NCBI RefSeq assembly: GCF_022539315.1
Contig: NC_066319.1
Span: forward strand, 27,118,093 to 27,182,092
Length of the DNA stretch: 64,000 nucleotides
Direction: 5' to 3'
Source of the DNA: Serinus canaria
Lineage: Eukaryota > Chordata > Aves > Passeriformes > Fringillidae
Shown: positions 48,901 through 61,363 of the stretch, piece by piece
Numbering within the stretch: the stretch's first letter is position 1
Layout of the letters: each line of letters begins with the position of its first letter
The notes under the pieces: model-generated
The model's database searches: none
Told to the model about the DNA's origin: nothing
The model's input: the letters and a program-made list of their open reading frames with translations, nothing else
Made by a program: the position numbers and the translations under genes

Positions 48901-50400
48901 CGATGTTGTTAGGGGAGACTGTGGGATGATCACGAGGAGGTCACCTGACATTTTAACAGTTGGCTAGTTCTATAATTTTTGGAAAATAAGTTCTGTGGAG
49001 CAGAGCAGGCAGACAGGTCAGGAAAGCCCTTTTCTAACCATTTCTTGGTTCATTATGATCTTACCATCTCCTACTTTTGCATGACAGGAGGAGGGGAGTG
49101 TGCAGCTGAGCAGGGTGACCACGGCTGCTGGGCAGGAGCAGGGGGTGCTGCCCCAGCCCCCCAAATAAGGGGTGTCCCCAGACAAGCTGGCAGGGATGCT
49201 CACGGACTGATGGCCAAACCTGGAGCTCAGATCCCAGCTGCTGACCTGGATGGGGACAGCCTGTCCCGCAGCGCTGGGGGCTGTGCCTGGCTGCCACCAC
49301 AGGGGCACTCAGAGCTGCTCCAAGCCAGTCCAGGAGTGGGACATTCCCCACACCCCGCCCACGGGGAGTTATAAAGCATGGGGCTCATTTCCACTTGCAA
49401 AAAGGATTGTGGCACTGCTTGTGGGCAGGTGCTCAAATCTGTGCCTCGCTCCTGGAGAAAAGGCAGGATGGCAATTCTTATCTGCTCCTGCACAGCACCT
49501 GGAGCCTACAAACAGTGTGCAAGCCCTAAGTGCTGCTCTTTACCACAGTGCTGCACACCCAGGCTGTGGCACAGCAAAAAGATCCAGCTCTTCTGGGCTG
49601 TTCCTTACACCTTTATTTCTGCCAGCCGTGGGCCTATGACACTGCCTGGGAGATAGGAACAGGTGGCAAGGCAGGAGTTGGATGCATAAGATCCCAGACC
49701 CCGGGGAAGGAACAAAAAAGTTTAGTTGCTGCGGCTGTGCCTCTCCTCTGGTAAAAGAGGGCAGGAATTGTGACTGGCAGGCAGCCAAATCTATCTTTGG
49801 TGGTGATACAATTACTAGCAATGACCTCCAGCCACAGCAGTAGTTAAATGGCTTTTCAGGGCAGGCACCAAACCTGGTCTGGTTTACGTAAGATAAACTC
49901 AGGTTTGCTGGAGGGGCAGGGAGAGGAGGGGGGGGTCTGTGGTTTCAAGGGGACTGATTTACAAGTGCAGCTCCCCAGCCCACTCCCCACGGTGTTCCCC
50001 TGGCTCTGCAGGCTCAGGCAATGTTGCTGTCCTACCAGTGCCATTGTCCAGGGCCAAAGCATCATGTCCCCACTCCTGGGAGCAGTTTTGCAGAGGCTGG
50101 CACTGTCCCAGCTCTGTCCTGGCGGTGCTGCCTGGGGCACAAGGTCTCACTGCACTGCAGACAAGGGTGAGAGTGTCCCAGGCAGTGTCCTCGGCCCCTG
50201 GGGTCAGTGGCTGTCTTGAAGGAGGCAAGGCTGCAGGTTGTTAAAGCACAATTCTGCTGTCCTGATGGCCAAGCCTTAGCACAGGGTAGAGGAGAGGTGC
50301 ATCATCCTCCTGTGTCTCCAGCTGTGCCTCTGGAGTATTTGGACATCCCTCCACCACTGTGCATTGGGGCACTTAACTGAGGGCAAAGGGGAAGGTAAAG
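48901..50400. other. GC-rich block without recognisable gene
   Basis: Composition shifts to GC-rich with many GGGG/CCCC runs and multiple overlapping frames on both strands (49018-50244). The frames are rich in Pro, Gly, Ala, Cys and Trp and look like composition artefacts. CpG is not especially enriched, so a promoter island is doubtful. Confidence 0.6.
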
Positions 50401-51227
50401 AGCAGCAAGTGCCTCCAGGGGACAGAAGGGGTTTTAGGCTTTACCCTTTTATTGTATGCCAGTGAGAATGCCAGGCATTTAGCAGCTGGGGAATCAAGCC
50501 AAGAGTTTATTAATATTTGTTGTGTATTTCTGCCATGTTGGGTGAAAATGTAAAGTGTTATTACATTAGTGCATTTAGAATATATGTTGTTACTGATGTT
50601 TTGAAATGAGAAAATTACTATTTTCAGATCAGCTTCCTGCCCTTTCTGTGCATGAAGTTAAAAATAAAGCACTTCATACCAGAAAATTGCTGATTTTTCA
50701 GGTATTGATGTTTTCTTTCAGTCTCCTGTCAATCTAGTTATCCATCTGATTCAGTTCATTGTAACAAACTATAGGTTTCACCTCCACGGTGACTCGGGAA
50801 ATATTTCATCTCTTCCCACTTTCAGAAGCTAGGGAGAGAGAAGGGCAGGTTTTATTCTTTGTATTTGGAAAGACTGATAAAGGATGACACATTCATTTCA
50901 TGTTCATCTCCTTTCCATGTCTTGAATGATTGAATTGGTTGGCTGGGAGAGCATTCCTTTCTGTAGTGGTCTGAAGTGCTGCCATGGCTCACCTCTCTGT
51001 GAGAAGGCACAGTCCAGCATTTTGTTCACTTGGACAGGACTCCTCCTGTTACTGCCATATAAGACTTTGGAACTGCTAATTCCCATCAGGAACCCTTGTG
51101 CCTACAAGATAAGGTCTTCCCTTCCATTTCTCAAGATCTTCTGCCTGGAAGGCCAAACCGCCTGCTGCCCATGAACTCTGATGGAGCACAGATCTGTTCC
51201 CAGCCCCAACATGTGCTTCTGCTGGAC

Positions 51228-51270
51228 ACAGGACCACATCTGGATGCTCATAATCCAGATGTGGTCCTGT
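51228..51270. repeat. Perfect 18-bp inverted repeat
   Basis: ACAGGACCACATCTGGAT (51228-51245) is repeated in exact inverse at 51253-51270 around a 7-nt spacer (GCTCATA). Chance occurrence of a perfect 18-bp hairpin in 64 kb is negligible. The complementarity stops at the arm ends. Confidence 0.95.
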
Positions 51271-51271
51271 A

Positions 51272-51299
51272 CTCCCACTGCAGAACTCCCACTGCAGAA
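51272..51299 (+). repeat. 14-bp perfect tandem duplication
   Basis: CTCCCACTGCAGAA occurs twice in direct succession (51272-51285 and 51286-51299), starting two bases after the 18-bp inverted repeat. The closeness suggests a single local rearrangement produced both. Confidence 0.9.
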
Positions 51300-52388
51300 T
51301 TTGTGAGCAGCAGTGAAAAAGGAAGTATCTGCTGAAAAACAAAGGACAAGACATGAATGTTATATGTAACCTACTCTTCCTTTATAGCTCTCCTGGAGTG
51401 CAACACTAGAGATGTGCCCCTGCATACTTTTGGGAAGGCTGTGCTTGAGGAATTTCTAAGTGTCATCTCCATCGAGCTTCATTACAGAATATCTTTCCTT
51501 GTTCATTCTTATTTTCTTACAGTATTTCAGAGCCAGTGTATAGTAAAAGTGATTTGAAAGGTTTAGAACAATTCAGAAATAGACAGGTCCAAATCAAACC
51601 ATCAGCTTTTATCTCTCCCTTAGAAGTGTTCAACAAACCTTTGATCATTGCAGAGAATCAAGCTTGTGTGCTTATTTAATCTCAACTCAGCATTAAGGCC
51701 ATACAGTAGTTCATAAAGACTTTTCAGTCATAAAATATTCTTTTTAAAAAGTGAAAGATATTTACTCTTTGCCTTGATGGCTTTCCATTTTTCTGCTGCA
51801 GCAGAGATTAACAGTCTTCCTGTTTACTTGGAGTTCCTTCCAGCACTGCAGCCTGGGTCAGAAGTGATTGGTATAGGCCTGGAAACAATGTATTTCATTG
51901 AACTGCAGACCTAAAGAGAAGCTCAACAGTATTTAAGTAAATTGTCATCTGTGTGACTCAGTCAGATCTTCTAAGAACCAGAAGGTTGTGTACATACTAA
52001 TGTATTGGATCGCCTTCACATGCCATTTCAGGTTGAATGTGCTGCCATTGGTATATGCTTTTTTCTTCCCACTAGAAGTGGTTGAAAAGAAAAACACAAC
52101 AATTAAAATTGGGGATGAGGACGATTGAGTTACAATCTTTGCTGTTGATCCTTTATTTGATTTGGGACAACATTGTCCCCATTATTCTAAAGGAAAATAG
52201 AAGGAGAATAAATCGGTGACATCATAGCACTTCTCCCAGATAAAAGCTGTTTTCTCATCATCTTGTAAGTTCACTTTTAAAATGCTGAAAAAATGATCCC
52301 TGAATAGTGACATTGGCACAGCCTTGCTGTGTGATGCTATGGTATTAATTTTTAATTAGGAGATTTTAAGTTGTATATACAAATATAT

Positions 52389-52410
52389 ATACACAAAAAT
52401 ATTTGTGTAT
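52389..52410. repeat. Small AT-rich hairpin
   Basis: ATACACAAA (52389-52397) pairs with TTTGTGTAT (52402-52410) across an AATA loop. It lies in AT-rich DNA next to a TTGTATATACAA palindrome. Probably compositional. Confidence 0.7.
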
Positions 52411-55400
52411 CATCCAAATGTTATTTACTGGAATGATTAGGAATAGATCTAGAGTCCTATAGTAAGTATTACTGAAGAAGAAGGAAAGAGAAAATCCTAC
52501 TTGTTTTGGAAAGATGTGTCAGAATTCTAAAAAAACAGGGCAAAACATTATCCCTTACAACTTAATCTGAATTGTATTTGGAGCATGACTTATCAACACA
52601 TGAAAGAGAACCAATGTTCTAAAAAGTGGGACTGATTCTCAGCTGCTCTTAGTCAACATTCATCCACTGACTTTGTGCTTGGCCTGGTATCCTTAAAGAT
52701 GCCAAGTCTGAGTCTTGGACTTTAGTTTTTATGAAAAGGTATATGGCTGCTTAATAGTTGAGCACATGCAACACAAGCTAGAAAACAGTAATTTCTATCT
52801 CTGTCTATAAGTCTGGTCTGTTCATGCCCTGTTCTGGCCCAACCTGGCTCCAGTGATGCCATGTCACAAGTTACAAAGGAAAGTGAAAAATTTCAGCAAA
52901 AGATAATGATGGAACAGTCAGCAACCAGGGCAAATGTCTCTCTGACTTCATGGAGTTTGAGCTTGTTTCATCAGTTTTCAGTATACTGCCTTCTGATTTT
53001 CTGTGAACAACTCCTCACTGCTATATCAGGAAACAGTGGACAGCAGGACATTGTCTTCCTCACCTGTGTGAGACCTCACTTCAGTCAGCTCCATCCTTCC
53101 CTCTCTTACCCATTTCTAAATCTGTTCTAGTATTTTTGATCTCTCTGTCTCTTCACATGGAAATCTTTTCCTGCCCCTCTCATTTTTAGCTTGTCTCCCT
53201 GGAGTCGGTCCTCTTCAGCATCATTTGCTCTGCGACAGCCACCCAGGATATGCCATAGTTATTTAAAGCTTTATTTCCAAGCTTTACTTCTCTCCCAACA
53301 GTATGTCCTGACAGTATGTCTTTGCCTTTTAGCCATCCCATGAGTAGGCCCATGTTCATCTCTGGGATAATTTTCCTTTGTGATTACAGCTCATCCCAAA
53401 AGGAACCTGTGTTACAGCCAAGCAAAGCCATGCGGCCTTGCTGCTGGCACACACACCCTCCTTCCCTTGTGCCCCAGCTGGGGATGTGGTCAGGCTGCCG
53501 GTGCATGAGATCACATCCAGCAGGGCTACTCCCTGGAAGCCAAAGTGTTGCTTAGTAACCCACTCATGGAAGTACCAGAAGCATTTTTCAATCTGTCACA
53601 TTGGCAAAGAACACTGGCTTCTTGATTTAGAGGCATTCTGCTGTGCGTGGCAGGGCCATGCTCCATTATCTTGCATCCAGCACTATCTGCAAGCAAGGAA
53701 ATGAACCTCCCATTTAATGGAGGGGCTGGGAGAAGGTGGGGGTGTGAGGAACAGAAAATATTTTCCTAGGAACATGAAGCTTTTAGCTGGTTCTCCTGGC
53801 ATCTAGTCCTCATCTTAACTCCCTTCCCATGGGAGATATTGTCTGCTTATGAAATGCACTCCAGGGTCCTATAGCAATTGGCCAAACAGGACCCTGCAGC
53901 ACCTTCATCTATTATGAGACATTACTGCAATAAAACTTGGTGTGTCATACAGAAACTGGATGAGGTATTGCAATATTTATGCTGTAAGCCTCAGTGTCAT
54001 GGACAATTGCTACAGAATAATGTATGTCTTTTCTTAATGCAGTGGAGTCACAGCAGCTTCAGCAGAGCACACTGAACACAGATCATCTGTGATTGCATGG
54101 TTTCCTCGGTTATTTTCAAATTATTCTGCTACAGACACTTAAATGAAAAATATCCTCTCATTCAAAAATGGACCGTAAAGGCTCTTAGGTCACTCCCCCT
54201 TTTAAGAAAAAAATTCAGTCTGAGGGCAAGACATCCAAGAACTGGGTTCTGACTTGAGGGTTTTACTCCTTTGTCTGGCACTGGTTTGTCATTTAAAATG
54301 GCTTCAAGGAGTAACTTGAGGGCTTTTATTTGAGGTACCTTATGGAATTTGCTATTGCATCTCCTCATTTTGGAAATGAAAAGGTATTTTAAACAATCTC
54401 TAACTTTGAGCTCTGGGGACCCACTGGACTCTTCCCGTCCTACTTCTTGATGTCAAAGACAATAGAACCATAGAATGTGTCCAGCCATGGTATCACCCAT
54501 TTCTGTGGCTTGCCTCCCGTTGACAGATTGTATCCTGGAAGCCCTCTGCAAAAAATTGAAGGGCTTTTATATGGGTTGTTGAAGGTCCAGGGTGATCTGA
54601 AGACAAGGTTGTTAGACAAATGTACCCAAGGGCTCTTTTGGTCTTTGGAGTGTTATTTACCTGGGATGATGCTCAGTGTTGCAGTGATGAAATCAGCAAG
54701 TTTCATCACTCTTTTTTGGTGTAAGTTCTTGTCAGTGCAAGCCAGTGACATGCACAATAGTCATGTGCTAAAGCTTGGCTCAGCATAAAGATGAAAAAAC
54801 ATCCCACAGTAGTGGAAGCTCCTGACCTAATTTCTGAGAACTTTTTGAGGAGCTGAGCACCTTCCTGTGCTCTTTCCCAGTCTAATAAATAAATTTGGCT
54901 ATGGGATAAGGAATCCTTCAAATTCATTTTATGTAGTTGTATTTTTATTGCATATAGTTTAAGAAGTACAGAAAGTGGTCAAAAAATGCTCCTGATGACT
55001 GGCCAGCATAAGAGCATTTGATGATCTGCTGTGAATCCCAGAGCCGAAGTGTCTACATCACAAAAATATTCAGAATGAACTGTTTTCTCCAGGGGGCAGG
55101 GAGCATTCTTGGTAGGGAAGCAAAGACTGTGAAGATTTTAACTCTTACAACTGGCTGTGCCAGCTCAGAACTGATAGAAAGCTTGCCATTGTGATGCTTT
55201 GCTCTGTGGAAAAGGATTCAGAGAAACACCACGTGTACAATGCATTATTGTTTTGAAAGAATTAGGGTATCTGTTTCCAGTCTTCTAATACATTAACCTT
55301 GAAGTTTGTTTGTAATTAAATAGTCTAGCCTTACCAGTTAGGCATTGAAGCAAGAGACTTCTTGTTATAAAGACAGTGGGCTAGGGAAGAGCAGGTGTAC

Positions 55401-57540
55401 TGGGTAACCTCTAGGCAACACTGAGAAAGCACATCCACTCCCTGCATTCACAGGGGAGGACACCTCTTTATTTGCACTTACTGTACATTCTGCATCTTAA
55501 AATTATTTGAGGTGAGAACCATTTTAGAGCAACTGAGTTGGCTACAAAGCAGGAGATGTTCCACTGGCATTAATTCTTCTTGTTTAGGTTTTGGGGTTTC
55601 TATCTGCTCATATACTCACAGCCTTCTTTTCAACATTTGAGGATGCTCTAGATTACTTCTGTCTCACCTATCTGGTATCTGCCTGCCCTTGTGGAAACAA
55701 CAAACTGTGGGTTGGAAGCTGCCCCACTTCCTGGCTGTACATACCCCTATCTATACAACATGTACGTGTATGTTGAGTGATTGCATTGTAGTGGCTTTTG
55801 TAATGCAATAACTGTGGTGTCACGAAAATGTGGTTGGAGAAAACTACACTTACAAATTAACATGAACAGAAAATTAAAAGTCACTGAAAAGGCAATACAG
55901 CTTAAGAATTCTTACTGTGAACCACCCCCATGTTTTCCACAGTATACCAACTTCTGTATCTTCTAAATACCCTTTTATCCTCTTTGCAGCAGAAGTGAAG
56001 CTTAATTTTATGTCTGTACTCTGAACTGGAGACATTGGTACTCAGTTCTTTCATAATGTGCTGATGAATTGAAATGCTAACCTTGTCATGGGTTTGCCAG
56101 CTTCCATAGATTCCCACCAAAATAATGCACTGCCAGCTGGTGAATAGCCTGGAGGAGTTTTGGGTGCTGACTGAAGTGTGCCATTGAAATGTTGGTCTTC
56201 AGGGCCATGAGGTTTTGTATTGATGCCTGTAAGAAAAAACCCAGCAGTCTCAGATGAACTCAAATGTCCTGTTAGTCACATGGCAGGTACAGAGACAAGT
56301 CAAAACAACTGAGTGGGGGGGAAAAAATAAGGGCTCCTGCCTGAAGAAAACCCTACATACCACTCTCATTTCAGAGGAAAAACCCTCCTGTGAACAATCC
56401 TGGATGACAAGTAGGTGGGCTCAAATGCTGGAAAGACCCATTTCTGTAGTGTGCTTGTCACTGTGTCTTTGGTTATGTACATGTACCAGAATAGGAGAAA
56501 ATGTCTGCCTTCCTTTCAAATTCCTTTTCAGCTTTGTACACTGCCTCCAGGTTGCCTGCTGCTACACCCCGTGAGGCCTCATTGGAGTGTACACTGTCTT
56601 GCTTGGTATTTGTTTACTTTTGGCGGCCACAGACTAAGGTCACAGGTTTGGGAACCAGTACATAATTGTAAGGACAGCTTCCTGTGTTACTTTCCCCCCC
56701 TCTTCCTCTTTTGTAAAATGTGAACCTTTCTTTGGAACTCTGAAGTGACTGTATTGTTACAATGTTTGTATGTAGAGATTTGTTTTAACATGGCTTGTGT
56801 GGAGGATCTTTGCTCTTCTTATCTCACATTCAGTTTATTAAATGCTTGATAGCTTTGCCAGCCTTCTGTGGGGGAGGAGAGGTGACGGGGTGGCTTCAAA
56901 TTTTGGCTTTTGGGCTTTTGCTCAGCTTTACCTGGAGCAGTATGTGAATCTGGGGGGCTCCTGACTGTTCTGCAGTCATCCTGATCTGATTGCTTCTTGG
57001 AGAAAGAGATCAGCCTTGAAATCCTCTGAAAAACTGGATTGTTTAGTGTGCTAAGCCAGCACTGACCAAGAAGGCCCATCAGTTTGTCATGCATGGAAAA
57101 CTGCATGGTGTTTCACCCCGCCAGAAGGTGTCTGTTGAGCACAGAGTGAATCAAGGCAACTCACACTGCTCTGCAGATGCCAATGGAGCCACCACAGCTT
57201 GCACCAGCCAAGGTTCGGCCCTTCTGTGTTTTGGTGGTTAGGAAACCTGTGAGTGAAATCCTACTGAGGTCTGAGAGGAGAGGAAAATGGGTGTTGGAAG
57301 CCTCTCAACTTCGCAGGATTTCTTTGGTATTCATACACATTTGCAAGAATGTATTCCAAGCATCTTGTACTGTTATTAGTAACTTGTACTGTAGTTTGTT
57401 AGCAGTGTTGACTACCTACATAGCTAATATTCTGTTGCAACTTAGAAAACGTGTAAACAACTGCAGAAAACAGGAGTTTAGAACTTGTATGTACTGTTTT
57501 TTTATATTAAAGCACTTCAATTAAAAGTTCAAGGAAAAAT

Positions 57541-60500
57541 GCTTCTGTAGCCTTTGTATCTGTTTGAATAACAGGTGAGTAGAAAGAGATGGGAGTGCCC
57601 TCTTCCCAAGATCTTCCCTGTTTGCTTTGGTACTAACCAAAAGAGATGGGTAAATTTTTGGGAAGATCTTTGTGTGTTAAAGTTTATTCAGCAAACAGAA
57701 GGTGCCAACAACCTAATCCAGAAGACATTATAATCCTACGGAGTCCCTACAACCAAGGCTGACGTGTCTGAGGGATGGCTGAGACATCACCGAGTGCTGA
57801 TTCACACAGTGAGTATCTGCAAAAGAGGATGTAGTACATTAGATTTCCTTTATTTTTATCACAAAGTCCCTCAGAGATCACTGGAAGCCTTTAACAAGTT
57901 CATGTGAAAGTGAAGAAAAAGCATTCCCAGTCCACGGTTATTTCAGGGGTACTGGAAAGTGGTGGGTTTGAGTACCAGAGGAGATGTGTTGGAAAACAGC
58001 AGCACACAGAGGCAACAAATGGTCCTCACCACACACCCCAGAAACTGTTTCTCTCTCCTCCCTGCCCCCTGGCCCCTCTCAGTGTGCATATCCAAATACT
58101 TTCCTGGATCACATCGCTGTGGGATCGGTGTGCATAAACAGACGTCTCTAAAGCAGCTTGTGATTTGGTGATCTCAGCCCAGCTCTTAGTAGCCAGATGC
58201 CCATAATATGAAAACAACCATCAAAACTGTCTCTTTTGCTGGCACTGTTTAATCAAAGGGACAATGGGAGAGAATGGCAGTCTTATTTCTACAAAGAGCC
58301 CTTCAATGTCAAATTTGCCATACAGTAGAGTAGCATTCACCTCTGTGGCACAGACCACAGCCACTCTGGAAGGGAACAAAAGCTCTCAGACAGCACGCAA
58401 TTAATCCAGCATCTATTAAACCAAGCACGGGTAATTTTGAAGGAACTTAACAGATTTCTGCTTTAAATTATTCTAAGCACTATTTTTTTTAACTCTGCAC
58501 AGTATGCACAGCTCAAAGTACAAACCAGAAGGCTCTGTTTCTGGCAGCTGTTGTCTTCCTGGTAGCTGTTTTACATCCCTGGCATCTCATAATCCTGAGA
58601 CAAAAATCAAGTGAAACACAGCAGAGGAACAGCACTAAAATGCCTCTGGTTTTCCTGCTGCCCGAAGCCGTGTTCAGGTGCTCAACGCCAGAGCAAACAA
58701 TTAATTCCATTACCAAGGGAACTAATGAAATCTGGTTTCCTATGGATTGATGACAAGATGTTACCTTGGTGCCAGAGACTTAAGAAGTTAGTCTTTCTGC
58801 CAATATCTTGAATCCAGATGAGGATTCTATCAGCACTAGTCTCTGGAAAGGCATAATGAACTTTGAAATGGATACATTAAAAAAAAAAAAGACACTATAT
58901 TACACAGCATACAGTGAGAGATGAAATTTACAGCTGATGGGAATTTACAAGATAATTAAAATAACAGAACAAAACAAATATACCTAGTTTGCTAAGTCCT
59001 AAAAATGGGACTGGTGCTTGTTTTATTTCTATAATGTCTGTCCCCACTTTTTCCAATGCAATGCTATTGAATAACAATGTGATTGCAAAAAAAGACACAA
59101 AGTATTTGTAATAATAGAGCAAAAGGTGTAAAAAACCAATATGTTTTCACAGAGGAGGAAAATTATTCAAAGATAGAAGATAGACATGTATTTTTAAATC
59201 TTTTTAAAAGTGATTTGGAAAAGTAGAAGAAAAGTCAGGTGAGAAGTGTACTGAGAATGAAAAACTGTTCTGGGCAGTCAAAAGAAGAGTTGACTGTGAA
59301 GAGCTGCAGAAGTTTTTCATGATAATGAGGAACTGGATTGTAAAATGACAGATGAAATCTACTGTCGATAAATGCACAGTACTGCTTCTGGGGGGAAAAA
59401 AACCACCCTAATTATACATGCATAATGAGGGGCTCTAAATCACCCATCACTGCACGGGAAAATGATCTCAGCATTGTTGCTAATTTTGAGAAAATGACAG
59501 GTCAAGGCTGAGCAGGTGTCAAAAAAGCAAGTACAATGTTGGGAATAACTAGGAAGGGAGGAAAAAAAAAAAGAGACAAAACAGAAAACATCATTAAGTC
59601 TCTGCATAAATCTGTGGTGTGGTCCTGTGCTAGGTAGTGTTTGCAGCTTGTTCATGCACTGACCCTCCCATCCCCACAGCCCAGAACACATCCAAAGAGC
59701 CAGAAGAGGCACAGCCAGAAAGCAGGGGTGCAATGGGACAGCTGTCATGCAAGGAGAGAACCAGTGGGCTGGGACTCGCTGGCTGTCAAGAGTGGTGGCA
59801 AAGGAGAGACAAGTTTGCAGGTTTGCCAGGAACCAGCCACTGCAGAAAACAAGCTGCACTTCCAGCCGCAGCCATACTGAAGGATCTGGATCCCTGCAGC
59901 TGAGTAGGCAGAACCTAGCTGTGGGGTACGTGCTCTATATGCACCTTGGTCCTCATACTTGTGGCCCCCAAACTTCCTAGAGGTCATTATTAGGGAAGGT
60001 TATCTCCACATTTAATCCCATACTTGGATTTTCACATCTTATTTTAATAGAGATTATCCTTCATCTCAGGTTTATTTTCCCACCCATTTAGTATCTGTCC
60101 ATATGGGGAGAAAATCTATTTGACACTTCAGACGTAGTTTCTTGAGGAAGTTAAGCGGTGCCTGTTTATTTCATTCACTACAGTTGACAAAGATAATCAA
60201 ACAGCTTGTGGTTGAAGCCTTTGCCATTTTTCTGGTACAAAAGCCATATGAAACAGTAAAGCAAAATTCAGCAAACCACACCTAAACTCCAGGTGGGTGC
60301 AAACCTAGCAGCACACCAGAAGAGGGTGAACCTCCCATCCACTTGTGTGGGACCATGATTTCATCTCTAAGTGTAGAAGCTTCCTAAGAAGATACAACAG
60401 TGATTGCAAAGACTAAAGGTGGCTCTTCATCACAGCAGAAATCAATTTAGTGCCTTTTTACTATGTGCTCCTGCAATGCCCTAGTGCATCTATCTATTCT

Positions 60501-61173
60501 GATACCACAATAGCTCACTGTTGTGCAGCCTCCGCTTTAGTGATTTGTTTACATGCCTGTCTTATTCTTGGGAAATATGAATCCATAGGAACTGAAAGAG
60601 CATCCTTCCCAAGGCTGGCTGGCTGTGCTGAATGGAAGAAAGACCCATCAGTCTCAAAGAGATGTTATGGAGAGCAAAGGTACCTCCCCAGCAGCCTGAC
60701 CTTGGCAAGGAGACAGGAGACTCACCACTTGTGACAGGCAGCGGTTCCCTTTAATAAATATTTCATGGCAGAGAACGGCAGACTTGGGGAGAAAATGGAG
60801 GGCAGGGTTCAGCCTGTGACGCAAGGTGATGTGACCAGACCTTGTCTAGCAGGGCTGGAGGCCACCTAATTGGCATTCCCACACCATGCTTACGAAGAGC
60901 ATTCTGTAGTCCTCTGGGAACACAAAAATAATTAAAAGGCCCCTCAGCATGCAGTGTTGCTAATGGGCTATTGCCTGCCATGGGATGTTTTTGTGCTCAA
61001 TTAGAGCTGAGCAACACAGACTGCTCAAAATTCCCATCTCCCTCTGAGAGACACCTGGGTGGACCAAGCCTCCTTTTCTGCTGCACGATGGCCCTTGTTG
61101 TGCGCTGCCCTGCAGCGTTAGTGCCGAGCAGCGGGAGGCTGGGGCGGCGGGAGCTCCGTGCGGCAGGGCTGGG
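57541..61173. other. Intergenic DNA without recognised gene
   Basis: No exon could be recognised on either strand. In mammals RGS6 lies beyond the DPF3 3' end in convergent orientation, so its last exons would be expected on the minus strand. I looked for its conserved C-terminal RGS-domain motifs and did not find them, so any RGS6 exon lies beyond the window or is too short to see. The last 60 bp or so become GC-rich as the minisatellite approaches. Confidence 0.5.
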
Positions 61174-61363
61174 CTCGCCGTGTGGCACCGGGCAGGGCAC
61201 ACATCGCTGGGCTCGCCGTGTGGCACCGGGCGGGGCACACAGCGCTGGGCTCGCCCTGTGGCACCGGGCGGGGCACACAGCGCTGGGCTCGCCCTGTGGC
61301 ACCGGGCGGGGCACACAGCGCTGGGCTCGCCCTGTGGCACCGGGCGGGGCACACAGCGCTGGG
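61174..61363. repeat. GC-rich minisatellite, five units of 38 bp
   Basis: Units begin at 61174, 61212, 61250, 61288 and 61326. Each reads CTCGCCCTGTGGCACCGGGC then GGGGCACACAGCGCTGGG, with a few early-unit changes (CCGTG in units 1-2, GGCAGGG and ACATCG in unit 1). Units 3-5 are identical, so expansion was recent on that side. Because 38 is not a multiple of three, the array translates as rotating frames on both strands. This explains the long spurious frames, including one of 269 codons at 60971-61780. Confidence 0.95.

Larger units (their letters stand above)
50401..57540. other. AT-rich downstream DNA with several possible 3' ends
   Basis: Possible poly(A) hexamers include AATAAA at 50663-50668 and paired ATTAAA at 57506-57511 and 57520-57525. 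The stretch 57340-57540 looks like the end of a long 3'UTR: repeated TTGTACTGT/TTGTACTGTAG motifs, AT-rich, then T/G-rich sequence after the hexamers. It could be the distal end of DPF3b or of another + strand transcript. The block also holds the inverted repeat at 51228-51270 and a small AT-rich hairpin at 52389-52410. No coding gene is recognised. Confidence 0.45.

Noticed and set aside
54455..54490. AATAGAACCATAGAATG, reminiscent of the reverse-complemented end of a bird CR1 element
   Set aside because: The expected following motif (GGTTGGAAGGGACC-like) is absent, so it cannot be called a CR1 copy.
61174..61363. Regularly repeated 38-bp units considered as a CRISPR array
   Set aside because: The units are directly adjacent with no variable spacers and the genome is vertebrate; it is a minisatellite.
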